NCBI GenBank assembly: GCA_009691845.1
Contig: SIAJ01000005.1
Span: 62,001 to 126,000 of the forward strand
Direction: 5' to 3'
Length of the DNA: 64,000 bases
Origin: Gemmataceae bacterium
GTDB taxonomy: Bacteria > Planctomycetota > Planctomycetia > Gemmatales > Gemmataceae
Notes under the pieces: model-generated
Databases searched by the model: none
Told to the model about the DNA's origin: nothing
The model's input: only the letters and a program-made list of their open reading frames with translations
Shown here: positions 46,135-55,800 of the stretch, one piece after another
How positions within the stretch are numbered: the stretch's first letter is position 1
Layout: each line of letters begins with the position of its first letter
Program-made: the position numbers and the translations under genes

Positions 46135-47085
46135 ATGATCCCGCTCCTGGCCATTGAAATGTCCGATCTCGCTCCGTTCCTGGTGTTCGGAGCGATCGTC
46201 GCCGGTGCGTGGTTCCTCATGTCCGCCCTGTCCAAACGGACGAGCGTGGTGGAGGATCGCCTGTCCCGGCTGGGTCGCGGGCAATCGACCAGCAATGTGG
46301 ACGTGGACAAGAACCTTCGGTTCCACGGGCTCAAGGATGCCATCGCCTCTTTGGGTGGAGCAATGGAGGGGCAGTCGGACCTGGAGAAGAACAACCTGAA
46401 GTTGAAGCTCACGAACGCGGGCTTCCGCTCGGACGGCGCTCCCATGATCTTTCAGGGCTTGCGCGTCCTGTCGATCGCGTTGTTCCTGCTGCCCAGCAGC
46501 GGCATCCTGTTCGTGATGGAAGGATTCACGCAGAAGGCGTTGATGTACGTGGTGATCCTGGGAGGCATCGGCTATTACCTCCCGCAGATCGTCCTGCATC
46601 TGCTGATGACCGGCCGCAAGAAGCAGGTGTTCCTCACCATGCCCGACGCCCTGGATTTGTTGGTCGTCTGTGTCGAGTCGGGTCTCGGTCTCGATGCGGC
46701 CTTGCGGAAAGTTACCGACGAAATGAAGAATCATGCGAAGATCATCTGCGAGGAATTTGCACTGTCGAACCTGCAATTGCAGATGGGGCGACCGCGACGG
46801 GACGTTCTGCACGATTTGGGAGTGCGAACCGGCGTCGATGATATGAAGGCCCTGGCGGCGATCTTGATTCAAGCGGATCGGTTCGGGTCGAGCATTGCCC
46901 AGGCCTTGCGGGTTCAGTCGGATTCCATGCGCGTGCGTCGCCGACAGATTGCCGAAGAAAAAGCGGCCAAGACGGCAGTCCAGCTCATTTTTCCGCTGGT
47001 GCTGTTTATCTTCCCGGCCATCTTCGTGGTGCTGGTTGGACCAGCAGCCATTCAGATTCAACGTGGGTTGTTGAAGGGCGGATGA
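46135..47085 (+). CDS. tadC: Tad inner-membrane platform protein TadC
   Basis: A 316-residue membrane protein. ATG 46135 (or 46159) is chosen; the longer frame overlapping tadB is improbable. A first helix (LAPFLVFGAIVAGAWFLMSA), two helices near residues 105-150 and the F-domain MPDALDLLVVCVESGLGLDA, then QADRFGSSIAQALRVQSDSM and KTAVQLIFPLVLFIFPAIFV, match TadC. The LxxxTDExxxxAxxICEEF pattern is also typical. It works with TadB as the platform that couples CpaF to the growing pilus. Confidence 0.92.
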   Translation: MIPLLAIEMSDLAPFLVFGAIVAGAWFLMSALSKRTSVVEDRLSRLGRGQSTSNVDVDKNLRFHGLKDAIASLGGAMEGQSDLEKNNLKLKLTNAGFRSDGAPMIFQGLRVLSIALFLLPSSGILFVMEGFTQKALMYVVILGGIGYYLPQIVLHLLMTGRKKQVFLTMPDALDLLVVCVESGLGLDAALRKVTDEMKNHAKIICEEFALSNLQLQMGRPRRDVLHDLGVRTGVDDMKALAAILIQADRFGSSIAQALRVQSDSMRVRRRQIAEEKAAKTAVQLIFPLVLFIFPAIFVVLVGPAAIQIQRGLLKGG

Positions 47086-47089
47086 TCTC

Positions 47090-47193
47090 GGACAGGGGAC
47101 AGGGAACAGGAATCAGAGACAGTTACCAGGCAGGAGTTGGCGGCAATGAGGTTGGGGTTTATGACCCCTGACCACGGACCCCTGACCCCTGAA
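47090..47193. repeat. spacer low-complexity hairpin after tadC
   Basis: GACAGGGGACAGGGAACAGG-type words (47091 on) face GACCCCTGACCACGGACCCC words (47163-47190), forming an imperfect long stem. Same style as the other Tad spacers. Confidence 0.5.
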
Positions 47194-47216
47194 AGCAATC
47201 TCCAAGGAGGGAGAAC

Positions 47217-47861
47217 ATGAACGGATTCAAAGTCAAAATGCTGTCCGTGGCCACGGTGGCCTGCGGATTCATGGCGGCCGGGTGTCAGTCGACCGACAAG
47301 CACGGTGATCCGTGCTGGCCGGATCGCTATGCCAATGAGGCCCGCCAGTTAACGGTGGCAGCGTTCCAGCCCCAGGTCGAAAATGGGCACATTCTCGATC
47401 ACACGATCTGGAACCTCCATTTCGAGTATGGCAGTGACCAGATGAATGGTGCTGGCATGGATAAGTTGGACCAGCTAGCGCGCCGTCGACCCATGCCCGA
47501 TGTCCATCTCTTCCTGCAAACGACGCGGGACATCGCGTACGACCCGGAAAAACCAGCCGACCACGCTGCCAAGCGGATCGACCTCGACAACAAGCGCGTC
47601 GCCGCTGTTCAGAAATATCTGAAGGCAACGCTCACGGGTCGCGAACTCACGTTTGACATCCAGATTCACGATCGGGCCTACCCGGGCATTGATGTGACTC
47701 CAGGCATTGGGCCGCGCGTCTATATTCCGACTCCGCAGGATCGTTCCCGAGGAGCCAATGTCCCGGCGACCCCGGTTTCTGGCAGCGGTGGTGCAGCCTC
47801 GGGTGGCCCAACCAACCCGCCCCCTTCCGGCGGCAGCGGATCATCCGGCCCGAAGATGTAG
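47217..47861 (+). CDS. OmpA-like lipoprotein of the Tad locus
   Basis: A 214-residue lipoprotein with strong RBS AAGGAGGG. The leader (MNGFKVKMLSVATVACGFMA, then AGC) has lipobox MAAGC at Cys23. Residues ~60-165 look like a divergent OmpA C-terminal domain: LHFEYGSDQMNGAGMDKLDQ...RRRPMPDVHLFLQ...RIDLDNKRVAAVQKYL, as in the F..GS..L...........RA..V..YL pattern. Tad loci often carry such a peptidoglycan-binding protein. A disordered Gly/Ser/Pro tail ends the chain. The assignment is by pattern only. Confidence 0.7.
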   Translation: MNGFKVKMLSVATVACGFMAAGCQSTDKHGDPCWPDRYANEARQLTVAAFQPQVENGHILDHTIWNLHFEYGSDQMNGAGMDKLDQLARRRPMPDVHLFLQTTRDIAYDPEKPADHAAKRIDLDNKRVAAVQKYLKATLTGRELTFDIQIHDRAYPGIDVTPGIGPRVYIPTPQDRSRGANVPATPVSGSGGAASGGPTNPPPSGGSGSSGPKM

Positions 47862-47991
47862 TCGATTGGCGTGTGTCGCGGAGTCTGTCCAACGTGTTGG
47901 TCACTGAGCGTTGAACAGGCCCCGCGATACTCGCAAAAACTGTGCTAGGCTTTCACAACGATTTGTTCGCCGGCACACTTGAACGTCCGCC

Positions 47992-48213
47992 ATGAAAAGC
48001 TTATCCCCTCGATCCGTCTGGCGGCCGGCTGCCATTGCCGCCGCGGCAAGCCTGCTTCTTGCTCCCACGCCGGTGTTTGCCGGTCCATACTGGGAGGGAT
48101 TCAAACGCTACTGGTTCGGGTTCATGGGCAACGCCGACGGCGTCGTCATCACTGCCCTCGTCGTCGGTCTCATTTCGCTCTTCATCATCACACGCGGAAA
48201 ATGGGCCAAGTAA
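47992..48213 (+). CDS. small membrane protein in Tad locus
   Basis: A 73-residue protein with a signal-peptide-like start (PAAIAAAASLLLAPTPVFAG), a short aromatic external loop (PYWEGFKRYWFGFMG) and one C-terminal transmembrane helix (GVVITALVVGLISLFIITRG) with the tail KWAK. No family recognised. Its position between the OmpA-like gene and the AAA ATPase, in the same direction, suggests a Tad-related accessory part. Confidence 0.6.
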   Translation: MKSLSPRSVWRPAAIAAAASLLLAPTPVFAGPYWEGFKRYWFGFMGNADGVVITALVVGLISLFIITRGKWAK

Positions 48214-48496
48214 GCGTTCAATCTGGTCTGACAGGGAAAAGCCGTCTACTTGCAGGCCGAAGCGCAAGTTCCCGAGTTCCACCACCCATTGATTCAATTG
48301 GTAACGAGTGGATGATGAAATATACCAGCGCGTCTTGAGGCCCAAGGGGCCGGGATGCGTTCAGCGAAAAGACGGATTCCTGCCCTGCGGGCGAAGCCTG
48401 CGCTAATAAATCCTCCGTTCCAATTTCCTTCTTGGGTCGCCTCTTGTCCAGGTTGTGTTCTACACTTTGCCAGCGAAACTCCCGGGCTTGAGATAC
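48214..48496. other. intergenic, no gene seen
   Basis: 283 bases before the AAA ATPase gene. No convincing ORF, repeat or RNA was recognised. It may hold a promoter. Confidence 0.35.
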
Positions 48497-49843
48497 ATGT
48501 TGATGAAACCTTCCGGCTCCGCGTTTGATCTCGATGCCACCTCCCCCGAGGCCCCCTCGCCACCGGAGACCTTGAAGGAGGCTGGGCTCACTTCAACATT
48601 TATCAACGACCTCATCTTGAAGGCCCTGTACTTGCGTGGCACCATGGTCGGCCGCGACCTGGGCCAGTTTTTTTGCCTGCCGTTCAAGATTATCCGCGAG
48701 CCCCTGAAGTTCCTCAAGGACGAAAAGAACATCGAGGTGATGGGGGGCGATCTCGTTGGCGAAGTCAGTTATCGCTTTTCGTTGACGGATCTCGGCCGAC
48801 GCCGAGCGCAAGAGGCGATGAATATGTGTGCCTATTGCGGGCCGGCCCCGGTGCCGATCGAAGATTATGTCGAGCAAACCTACCGGCAAGCAGTCACGGG
48901 AATTCGCTGCACACCCGAAAGCCTGGCTGCTTCATTTTCCCACTTGGTCATTCGCGAAGAAATGTTCAACGCACTCGGCCCGGCCATCGTGTCTGGCCGA
49001 AGCGTATTCATTTATGGCCCTCCGGGGAACGGCAAAACGGCCATGGCTCGCTCGATCGGCGAGTTCATGAATCAGGCCGGTGGAGCCATCTATGTTCCGC
49101 ATGCCTTCATGGCCGAAGGAAGCGTGATCACGGTCTTCGACCCTTCCTTGCACCAGGTTGCTGAGAATGTCGATCACGGCTTCGTCGATGCCGAGTCCAG
49201 CGTGAAGAGACTTCTCAATACGGGTGCCATCGATTCGCGATGGGTTCGAGTACGTCGCCCGGTCATCATCACGGGTGGTGAACTGACTCTCGAGATGATG
49301 GACCTGCGTTATAACGCGGAATCCAAGTTCTATCAGGCCCCGATTCACTTCAAGGCCAACGGCGGAGTTTTTCTCATCGACGACTTCGGCCGGCAGATTG
49401 TCAGCCCGAAGGAACTCCTCAATCGCTGGATCCTGCCGCTCGAAGATCGGCACGACTTCCTGACGGTTGCCAGCGGCAAAAAGTTCCAGGTCCCCTTCGA
49501 GCAACTGATTATCTTCAGCACGAACATCGATCCCAAGGACCTCGTGGACGATGCGTTCTTGCGGCGAATTCGCCACAAGGTTCAGGTCCACGCTCCCACT
49601 CGGGACGTGTACGAGAAGATCTTCCACAGTTATGCCCACAAGCTGGGAATGCAGCCAGATCCCGAGTCGATCGACTACCTGTACGAGCGCTATTACTCGC
49701 GCGGACGCAGCCCGCGAGCATCGGACTGTAGGGATTTGTTGGAAATCGTGCAGTCAATCTGTCGATACAGACGTTATCCCGTGCATCTGTCGCGCGACCT
49801 GATGGTCGAGGCCGCCGCCAGCTTTATCGCCGAGTTTAACTGA
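48497..49843 (+). CDS. AAA family ATPase with N-terminal winged-helix-like domain
   Basis: A 448-residue soluble ATPase from ATG 48497 (or 48503). Residues ~25-110 look like a winged helix (LILKALYLRGTMVGRDLGQF, SYRFSLTDLGRRRAQEAM). They are followed by a short Cys patch (CAYCG) and the AAA core. Walker A GPPGNGKTAMA is at ~residues 174-184, Walker B FLIDDFG is at ~293-299, sensor IIFSTNIDPKDL, and the arginine-finger region FLRRIRHKVQV. This type recurs next to Tad genes in Planctomycetes (recalled, not searched). Role unknown: perhaps remodelling or regulation of the pilus machine. A terminator follows. Confidence 0.82.
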   Translation: MLMKPSGSAFDLDATSPEAPSPPETLKEAGLTSTFINDLILKALYLRGTMVGRDLGQFFCLPFKIIREPLKFLKDEKNIEVMGGDLVGEVSYRFSLTDLGRRRAQEAMNMCAYCGPAPVPIEDYVEQTYRQAVTGIRCTPESLAASFSHLVIREEMFNALGPAIVSGRSVFIYGPPGNGKTAMARSIGEFMNQAGGAIYVPHAFMAEGSVITVFDPSLHQVAENVDHGFVDAESSVKRLLNTGAIDSRWVRVRRPVIITGGELTLEMMDLRYNAESKFYQAPIHFKANGGVFLIDDFGRQIVSPKELLNRWILPLEDRHDFLTVASGKKFQVPFEQLIIFSTNIDPKDLVDDAFLRRIRHKVQVHAPTRDVYEKIFHSYAHKLGMQPDPESIDYLYERYYSRGRSPRASDCRDLLEIVQSICRYRRYPVHLSRDLMVEAAASFIAEFN

Positions 49844-49875
49844 TCGGCGGAGACTACCCAGGTTGCACACCCGGC

Positions 49876-49904
49876 ACGGGAGGTTTCGGCCTCCCGTTTT
49901 CGCT
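49876..49904 (+). terminator. Rho-independent-type terminator
   Basis: ACGGGAGG (49876-49883), loop TTTCGG, CCTCCCGT (49890-49897), then TTT and CGCTTT. It lies 33 bases after the ATPase stop and before the TPR gene, and would separate them into two transcripts or attenuate the second. Confidence 0.7.
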
Positions 49905-49921
49905 TTGGCGAGGGCATAACC

Positions 49922-50731
49922 ATGGCTGGTTGCTGGAAGTTCACTGTGGCTGGCGTGATTCTGTTCTCGGGTCTGGTTGGCTGCACGAGTACCAAGAGCA
50001 AGTCCAACCTTCCCGACGCTCCCCCGCCGCCACCCACCAGTAAGAATTCGATCTTCGTGCCCGAGCCGGCAAACGAGTCGGCGAGTAAAGATGGCCCACT
50101 CGCGTCTTCGACGATTATTCTCGTTGCAAACATGCGCGTCGAGGCGGTTGCAAAGGACCCCAACTGCCCCGCCGCCGGTCGCGAAGCGAACCTGAAGTCG
50201 GCCCGCGAGATGTACCAGGACGTGTTGGCCCGCGAGCCACGCAACGTCGAAGCATTGTTGGGCCTGGGCACGCTCTACCAGGTCTCAGGTGAACGCGATA
50301 AGCTCCGAGAAATCGAACAACGAGCCACCCGCTTGCACGCCAACAACGCGAAGGTCTGGGAATGGGCCGCGGTTCGGCAGGCCCAGGCGAAAAACTGGGA
50401 TGCGGCATGTGCAAGTTACCAGCAGGCGGTGAAGCTCGATCCCGAGAATCGCCTGTATCGAATTCATCTGGGCTTCACGCTTGCGAGAAACGGACGCTAT
50501 GCCGAAGGCTACGAGTGGCTGAGCCGTTCGATGAAGGAAGCGGAAGCTCGTTACAACCTTGCGAAGGCGATGATCCACAACGGCGACGAGGATCAGGCCA
50601 AGGTGGAACTGCGTCTCAGCCTGCGGGCAGACCCGAGTTTCAAGGCCGCCGGCGATCAGCTTGCCAGCCTGCAAACGGCACCGAGTACGCGGTCGGACAT
50701 CCGCACGGTCAGCCATGAAGAACTTCGCTAG
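49922..50731 (+). CDS. TPR lipoprotein, TadD-like
   Basis: A 269-residue lipoprotein: leader KFTVAGVILFSGLVGCTSTK with lipobox LVGC (Cys20), a proline-rich linker, then three to four tetratricopeptide repeats (ARAMYQ-type helix AREMYQDVLAREPRNVEALL, AAVRQAQAKNWDAACASYQQ, ARYNLAKAMIHNGDEDQAKV). TadD proteins of Tad loci are lipoproteins with TPRs that help pilotin-type assembly of the secretin. The location at the end of the locus supports that, but other TPR lipoproteins exist. Confidence 0.8.
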   Translation: MAGCWKFTVAGVILFSGLVGCTSTKSKSNLPDAPPPPPTSKNSIFVPEPANESASKDGPLASSTIILVANMRVEAVAKDPNCPAAGREANLKSAREMYQDVLAREPRNVEALLGLGTLYQVSGERDKLREIEQRATRLHANNAKVWEWAAVRQAQAKNWDAACASYQQAVKLDPENRLYRIHLGFTLARNGRYAEGYEWLSRSMKEAEARYNLAKAMIHNGDEDQAKVELRLSLRADPSFKAAGDQLASLQTAPSTRSDIRTVSHEELR

Positions 50732-50884
50732 TCCGCGAAACCTGGTCGCTCTTAGCCCCCGGTAACGGGAACGGGTTGCCAACTCGATTGACGCACGATC
50801 GAGGCGAACAGGCTTATCGGATATTGCCGAATCGTGTCTTCGGAACGCCTGCCAATATCAAGACGGTTCTGGAGGGATTGAGTC

Positions 50885-51082
50885 GTGGCCATACGATACC
50901 GAATTGTCGAAGGAAAAGACACCGAAGGCTTGGAGCAGGACGTCAACGAGTGTCTCCGCGATGGCTGGGATTTGCAGGGCGGAGTGTGCGCAGTAAACTC
51001 CCAGGCCAACACCTATGCATGGTGGTTTTACCAGGCCCTCGTCCGCGACAACGCGGATCGTTCTCGTGACGAGGATGGTTGA
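50885..51082 (+). CDS. DUF1737 small protein
   Basis: A 65-residue protein with a GTG start, preceded at a suitable distance by GGAGGGA. Its body (YRIVEGKDTEGLEQDVNECL, RDGWDLQGGVCAVNS, YAWWFYQALVR) fits the DUF1737 pattern YxIV...LE..VN..L..GW...GG.......W.YQAL. Function unknown; soluble and cytosolic. It stands alone, between the TPR and STAS genes. Confidence 0.75.
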   Translation: MAIRYRIVEGKDTEGLEQDVNECLRDGWDLQGGVCAVNSQANTYAWWFYQALVRDNADRSRDEDG

Positions 51083-51204
51083 GCGAACGGCCATCGGCCT
51101 TGTAGGTCGTGACCGGTTCGCATAGTGTACCTGTCAGTTCATCTTCGTGCTCTTCCCGCAGTATCGCAGGCGAGAAGCCTCACACATCGTTCGGCGGAGG
51201 CTCG

Positions 51205-51624
51205 ATGTCTCACCCGGCCCAGTTAACGCTGGCATTCGACCAACCGGAAGGTGTGGTAGTGGCGGATGTCACGCCCCTCGACCGGCGCTTGATCACGGGT
51301 TCCGAGGCCGGTCCCTATGCGGATGCGACCTTCCTGGCCGACGAGTTATGGCACATTGCCGACACCACTTCTGATCCCATCGTCGTCAATCTTTCCGAGG
51401 TGGACTGGATCGATAGCGGGGCGTGTGCCGTGCTGATTCGGTTTTGGAAGGAACTTCGTGGCCGAGGGCGTGTGCTTACACTTGCAGTAACCGATACGGT
51501 TCGCGAAACGTTCATTATCACGGGCCTGGTGCGCTTGATTCCGTGCTTTTGCGATTTGGATTCGGCCATCAATGCGGCTCGGACCACCCAAACGCTCGTC
51601 GAGGCCGGCCTACGGTCAGGATGA
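51205..51624 (+). CDS. STAS domain protein (anti-sigma factor antagonist-like)
   Basis: A 139-residue single-domain protein. ATG 51205 is preferred to 51109 because the domain begins close after it. Core elements: VVVADVTPLDRRLITGSEA, then DPIVVNLSEVDWIDSGACAV with the conserved D-S-x-G of the phosphorylation site (Ser in IDSGAC), and LTLAVTDTVRETFIITGLVR. Such proteins relay partner switching with a kinase and a sigma factor or other target. No kinase or phosphatase partner is encoded beside it. The peptidase gene begins 10 bases after its stop. Confidence 0.87.
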   Translation: MSHPAQLTLAFDQPEGVVVADVTPLDRRLITGSEAGPYADATFLADELWHIADTTSDPIVVNLSEVDWIDSGACAVLIRFWKELRGRGRVLTLAVTDTVRETFIITGLVRLIPCFCDLDSAINAARTTQTLVEAGLRSG

Positions 51625-51634
51625 CCTTACTCGG

Positions 51635-52711
51635 ATGTTCTTTCCCCCCAACTACGCCACTTCGCGTGCCCGATTCCGGGAGGCCGCCCAACGTCTCCGC
51701 TGGGACTTGCACGCCCAGAAGATTGAAGGCAAGGGACCGGACGGCGAAGAACTCACCATCGACGCGGCTATTTCGCCGATCGCCTCGGCCAAAAACGTCG
51801 TGGTGATCTCCAGCGGCTTACACGGCGTGGAAGGTCCGTTCGGCACGGCCGTGCAGCTTGCAGTCATGGACGAATGGCAACGCGGCAAGGGCCTGCCTTC
51901 GGACGTCCGCTGTGTCTTCCTCCACGGCTTGAATCCATACGGCTATGCCTGGGAACGGCGGGTCGATGCGAACAACGTCGATCCCAATCGCAACTTGTTG
52001 CTTCCAGGAGACAAGTTCGCGGGCAGCCCCAAAGGATACAGATCGTTCGATGGCTTGCTGAATCCGCAACGACCCCCGCTGCACTGGGACCGTTGGACGT
52101 TACGAGCCTGGTGGGCATGGCTGCGGCACGGCCTACCGGCCCTGAAGGAGGCCATGGTCGTCGGTCAGTATGAATTCCCGAAGGGCCTGTTCTTCGGCGG
52201 CAACGAACCGGGGGCGACTCATCGGGTTCTCGGCGAATGCTTGAGGCAATGGCTAGGAGAATGCCAATCGGCGATCCATCTCGACTTTCACTCGGGCCTT
52301 GGCCGGTGGGGATCGTACACACTGCTACTCGATGGCCATCCGCTCACGAAGAACCTGCAGGTTCAACTCGATCGCTGGTTCGGGGCCGGCAACTACGAGC
52401 AGGATGATTCCAAAGGCGTGGCCTATCAACCGCGTGGCTCGTTCGGCTCGTGGTGCATGGGGCAGAATCTGGCGCGCAATTATCTGTACTTCGTTGCCGA
52501 GTTCGGCACCTATGGCAGCGTGGCCATGCTCGGGGGCTTGCGGGCGGAGAACCAGGCGCATCACTGGGGCCAACGCGACGGTGTCGTTGAGCAAGAAGCC
52601 CGTGCCCGCTTGAAGGAACTCTTCTGCCCGGCCGATGCGAACTGGCGTTCGCTAGTGCTGGAACGGGGCAAGATACTCGTGAACCAAGCGGTCGAAGCGA
52701 TGGCGGGCTGA
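51635..52711 (+). CDS. DUF2817 (M14-like) metallopeptidase
   Basis: A 358-residue protein. ATG 51635 is selected since it follows the STAS stop closely. The motif VVVISSGLHGVEGPFGTAVQ (~residues 55-74) carries the zinc ligands His and Glu of carboxypeptidase-like DUF2817 enzymes. The third ligand is in IHLDFHSGLGRWG (~residues 211-223), with NPYGYAWERRVDANNVDPNR in between (substrate-binding Asn-Arg). A catalytic glutamate is likely in YFVAEFGTYG. No signal peptide is present, so it is a cytosolic peptidase or deacylase of unknown substrate. A palindrome follows. Confidence 0.88.
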   Translation: MFFPPNYATSRARFREAAQRLRWDLHAQKIEGKGPDGEELTIDAAISPIASAKNVVVISSGLHGVEGPFGTAVQLAVMDEWQRGKGLPSDVRCVFLHGLNPYGYAWERRVDANNVDPNRNLLLPGDKFAGSPKGYRSFDGLLNPQRPPLHWDRWTLRAWWAWLRHGLPALKEAMVVGQYEFPKGLFFGGNEPGATHRVLGECLRQWLGECQSAIHLDFHSGLGRWGSYTLLLDGHPLTKNLQVQLDRWFGAGNYEQDDSKGVAYQPRGSFGSWCMGQNLARNYLYFVAEFGTYGSVAMLGGLRAENQAHHWGQRDGVVEQEARARLKELFCPADANWRSLVLERGKILVNQAVEAMAG

Positions 52712-52732
52712 AGCTCAGATTGAGAAGCCCAC

Positions 52733-52766
52733 ACCGTTTAGCGTTCGAGCCAACGGCTCGAACGGG
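52733..52766. repeat. CGTTCGAGCC palindrome, copy downstream of giant gene
   Basis: CCGTTTAGCGTTCGAGCC then AAC then GGCTCGAACGG, giving a perfect 10-bp stem (52742-52751 with 52755-52764). A second copy with the same lead-in CCGTTTAG is at 58607. It sits between convergent genes, so it may terminate both. Confidence 0.85.
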
Positions 52767-52802
52767 ATTGCACGATGATGATCAGTCGCCCCGTTGTTTC
52801 AG

Positions 52803-55800
52803 CTAGAGCGGAGTCAAAATCGGTTCGACGTTACCGATGTTGATGCTGAGCGTCTCGATAGCCGAACTGAAGAAAACCTTGTTCGCACCCAGGTTGGTGT
52901 TCGCGGTCCCGGACTGGCCGCTCGTCGTGTCCCAAGCCTTGTAGCGGAGCCTGGCGAGACCGGTCGCGCCCTGATTCGGTACAAAGCGGATCGTGGCCGT
53001 TGCGGGAAGAAGTAAAGCGGCCGAGGTCGATCCACTGGCGATGGGGGTCCCCGCCGTCGCAAAATTGTCGAAGCTGTATTCCCACGTGCCGCGACCGGTC
53101 AGTCCCGTTACCGCAATTCCGAAACTGTTGCTTTCCGGATCGGTTACGGCACCGGCAACCAGGGCAGAGACGGTGGCCGTTCCGTTCAGGCTCTGCAAGA
53201 CACTTGTGTCGAGCGTCGGGGCATCCTCCACACTGATCACCTTCAGTTTCGCGATCTCGCTGGCACTGAAGGAGTTGAGGGCCACATCCGTTGTGTCGAT
53301 CATCTCACCGCCTGAGCCGACGGTCTGGTCCCAGGCTTTGTAAGTGATCGCCGGATTGTCTGGATCACCGACGGAAAACACGTTCTTGGCTGGTACGAAT
53401 CGGACCCTCGCGTTGTCCGGCAATAGCAATGCGTTACTCTCATCAACGGCCGGAATCGCTCGCCAGTTTTTTTCACCAGCGATGCGGTATTGCCAAACGC
53501 CGGCGATCGGCACGGTGGTGCTCGTCAGTGCGATTCCTTTCGCGCTGCCTGGTGAGTCTGCGAAGGTCTTTCCGAGAATCCTGAATACGGTATCGCCAGG
53601 GTTGTCCGTGGAATCCTCTTTGATGGCTGGCAACGTTCCCGGACCCGAGAGTGCGGGCGGGGTGTTGCCAACGGCGACTGTCAATCGGTCACTCGTCGCG
53701 CTAATCGCATTGGCTTTCAACGGAGATGTGCTGCCGCTCGAGCCGTCCCATGCCTTGTACGTGAGCGTGGCCAGGCCCAATTTTCCAGGGCTTCCAACAA
53801 ATCTCAGCACGCTCGCAGGCGACAACAAAACCGGGAAATTCCTCACATCGCTGAACAACGTGCCGTCCGTGCTGAACTTCCAGGCCCCCGGTCCTTTCGC
53901 CGCGGCAATGCAAATGCCGATCTGATTTGCTGCCGTTTCCACGTCGCCCGCCTGGGCAGTTAATGTCGAAACCGTGATGTCCGCGGATGTCTCCCCTTCG
54001 TTCATGGCGGGAAGGTAGTGCGGAGAAGAGTTGTCCAACGTGGGCGAATCATTGACTGGTGAGATCGTAATCATCTCCGTGCCGACACTCGCACTAAAGG
54101 CGGCACCGGAACTTGGGTCGAGCAAATCGGCGCTGCTTCCGGTCGTTCCATCCCAGGCCTTGAAGGACATCGTGGCCGTGCCGTTGAAATTGGCGGACGG
54201 TACGAACTTCAAGGATGCGGTGTCTGCCAGGGCCAAGGCGTGATTGGCGTCTAATGCTGGCACGGGGTGCCAGACTTTGCGATCGAGCGAGTACTGCCAC
54301 GTCCCATTGGCCACGTCCACGTCGACCACGGCTATGCCAAGCTTGTCCTTGGGATCCTCATCCGTAATCTTTGCGGCCTTGACCAGGCTCCGGACGCTCA
54401 CGCCCAGGTTAGTCCTGGGGTCTTCGGTAATGGAGCCGAGTTGGACCGTTGCATTATCGATTGTTGGGACGGCGTCGCCGCCAACCGGGGCAACGTAAAG
54501 TGACAGCGTCTCGGTTGCGATGCTGAAGCCGATCCCACTCGGGTTGATTTTTCGACCGGCGGCCAGCGGCTGGCTCGTTGCGTTCCACGCTTTGTAACTC
54601 AGTGTCGCCCGACCCGAAAAATCGGCCGCGGCATGGAACTGCAAGACCGCCTCTGCCGGGAGCACAACAGCCGAAGTGCTGGCTGCCTTGATCCGCACTT
54701 CCGGGGCCGAACCGATCTGGTAGGTCCAGTTTCCTTTGCCGGTCGCCCCGATTACCGCGATCCCGATTGCCATTCCGGGCAGGACGTCCGTGACCGTTCC
54801 CGTTAGTAGCGCGCTGACACTCTTAGGTGAGCTTGGTGACGCCAGTGACTGCTCGATCGTAGTGTCCAAAAGCGGCCTGGCCAACACCCGGACGGTTGCC
54901 GTATCGGCGAGTGAGCTGAAGGAGGAGCCTGTGACGACGGCGCGTTCGCCAACTTGCCCAACGGACTGATCCCAGACATGGTAGGTGAAGGTTGCCGGGC
55001 CGAAGAAGTCGGTGGCGGGCAAGAACCTGGCCTTCGTTTTCGGCCCGAGAAGTAACGCGTTGACGCCAGACACTCCCAGGATATCGATCCACTTGCCGGC
55101 GACTTGATACTGCCACTTGCCGGATGCGTTGTCGACGTCGGTCACGGCTACGCCTAGGGTGTTCTTCCGTTCGGCATCCGAAGCGAGCAGGCCCAGCAAG
55201 GACTTGACCTGGTTGCCTGCCGGGGACTTCGCATTCCTGGGGATGCTCGAGAAGAGTGCATTGCCGGAAAGGTCAATCGTCGGGGTCGTCTTGCCGACCG
55301 ACACCGAGGCCTTCTCGATGCCCGTGCTGAAGGCGACGCTGCTCGTCGTATCACCGAACGAGGGGATCGTACCGGTCGACCCGGTGCCGACGGACATGTC
55401 CCAGGCCTTGTAGGTCAGCGCTGCGAAGCCGACAAACTTGCCGTTCGGGGTGAAACGCACCCGATTCGCCGGCTCGTCGGCGAGCAGCAGGGCGTGACCC
55501 CCATCGACTTCGGTGATGTCGGTCCACGTGGCACCACTGTCGGTACTGAATTGCCATTGGCCCGTGGACGCGGAAGCCGCGGCTGTGATCACCGCGATTC
55601 CCTTCGCCCCGCCGGCGTCCATGTAGGTGATGTTGGCCGTCAGTGTGCTGACGGGAGTGCCATTGAAGAGAAATGACTTCGCCGGGATGAGCTCCACAAT
55701 CACCTTTGGAGCAACGTCGATCACGGGCGGGTTATGTTCGTCAACGATCACAGTCGCATCGCCGAAGAGCCCAGCCGAATCCGCCACTCGGACCGTAAGC

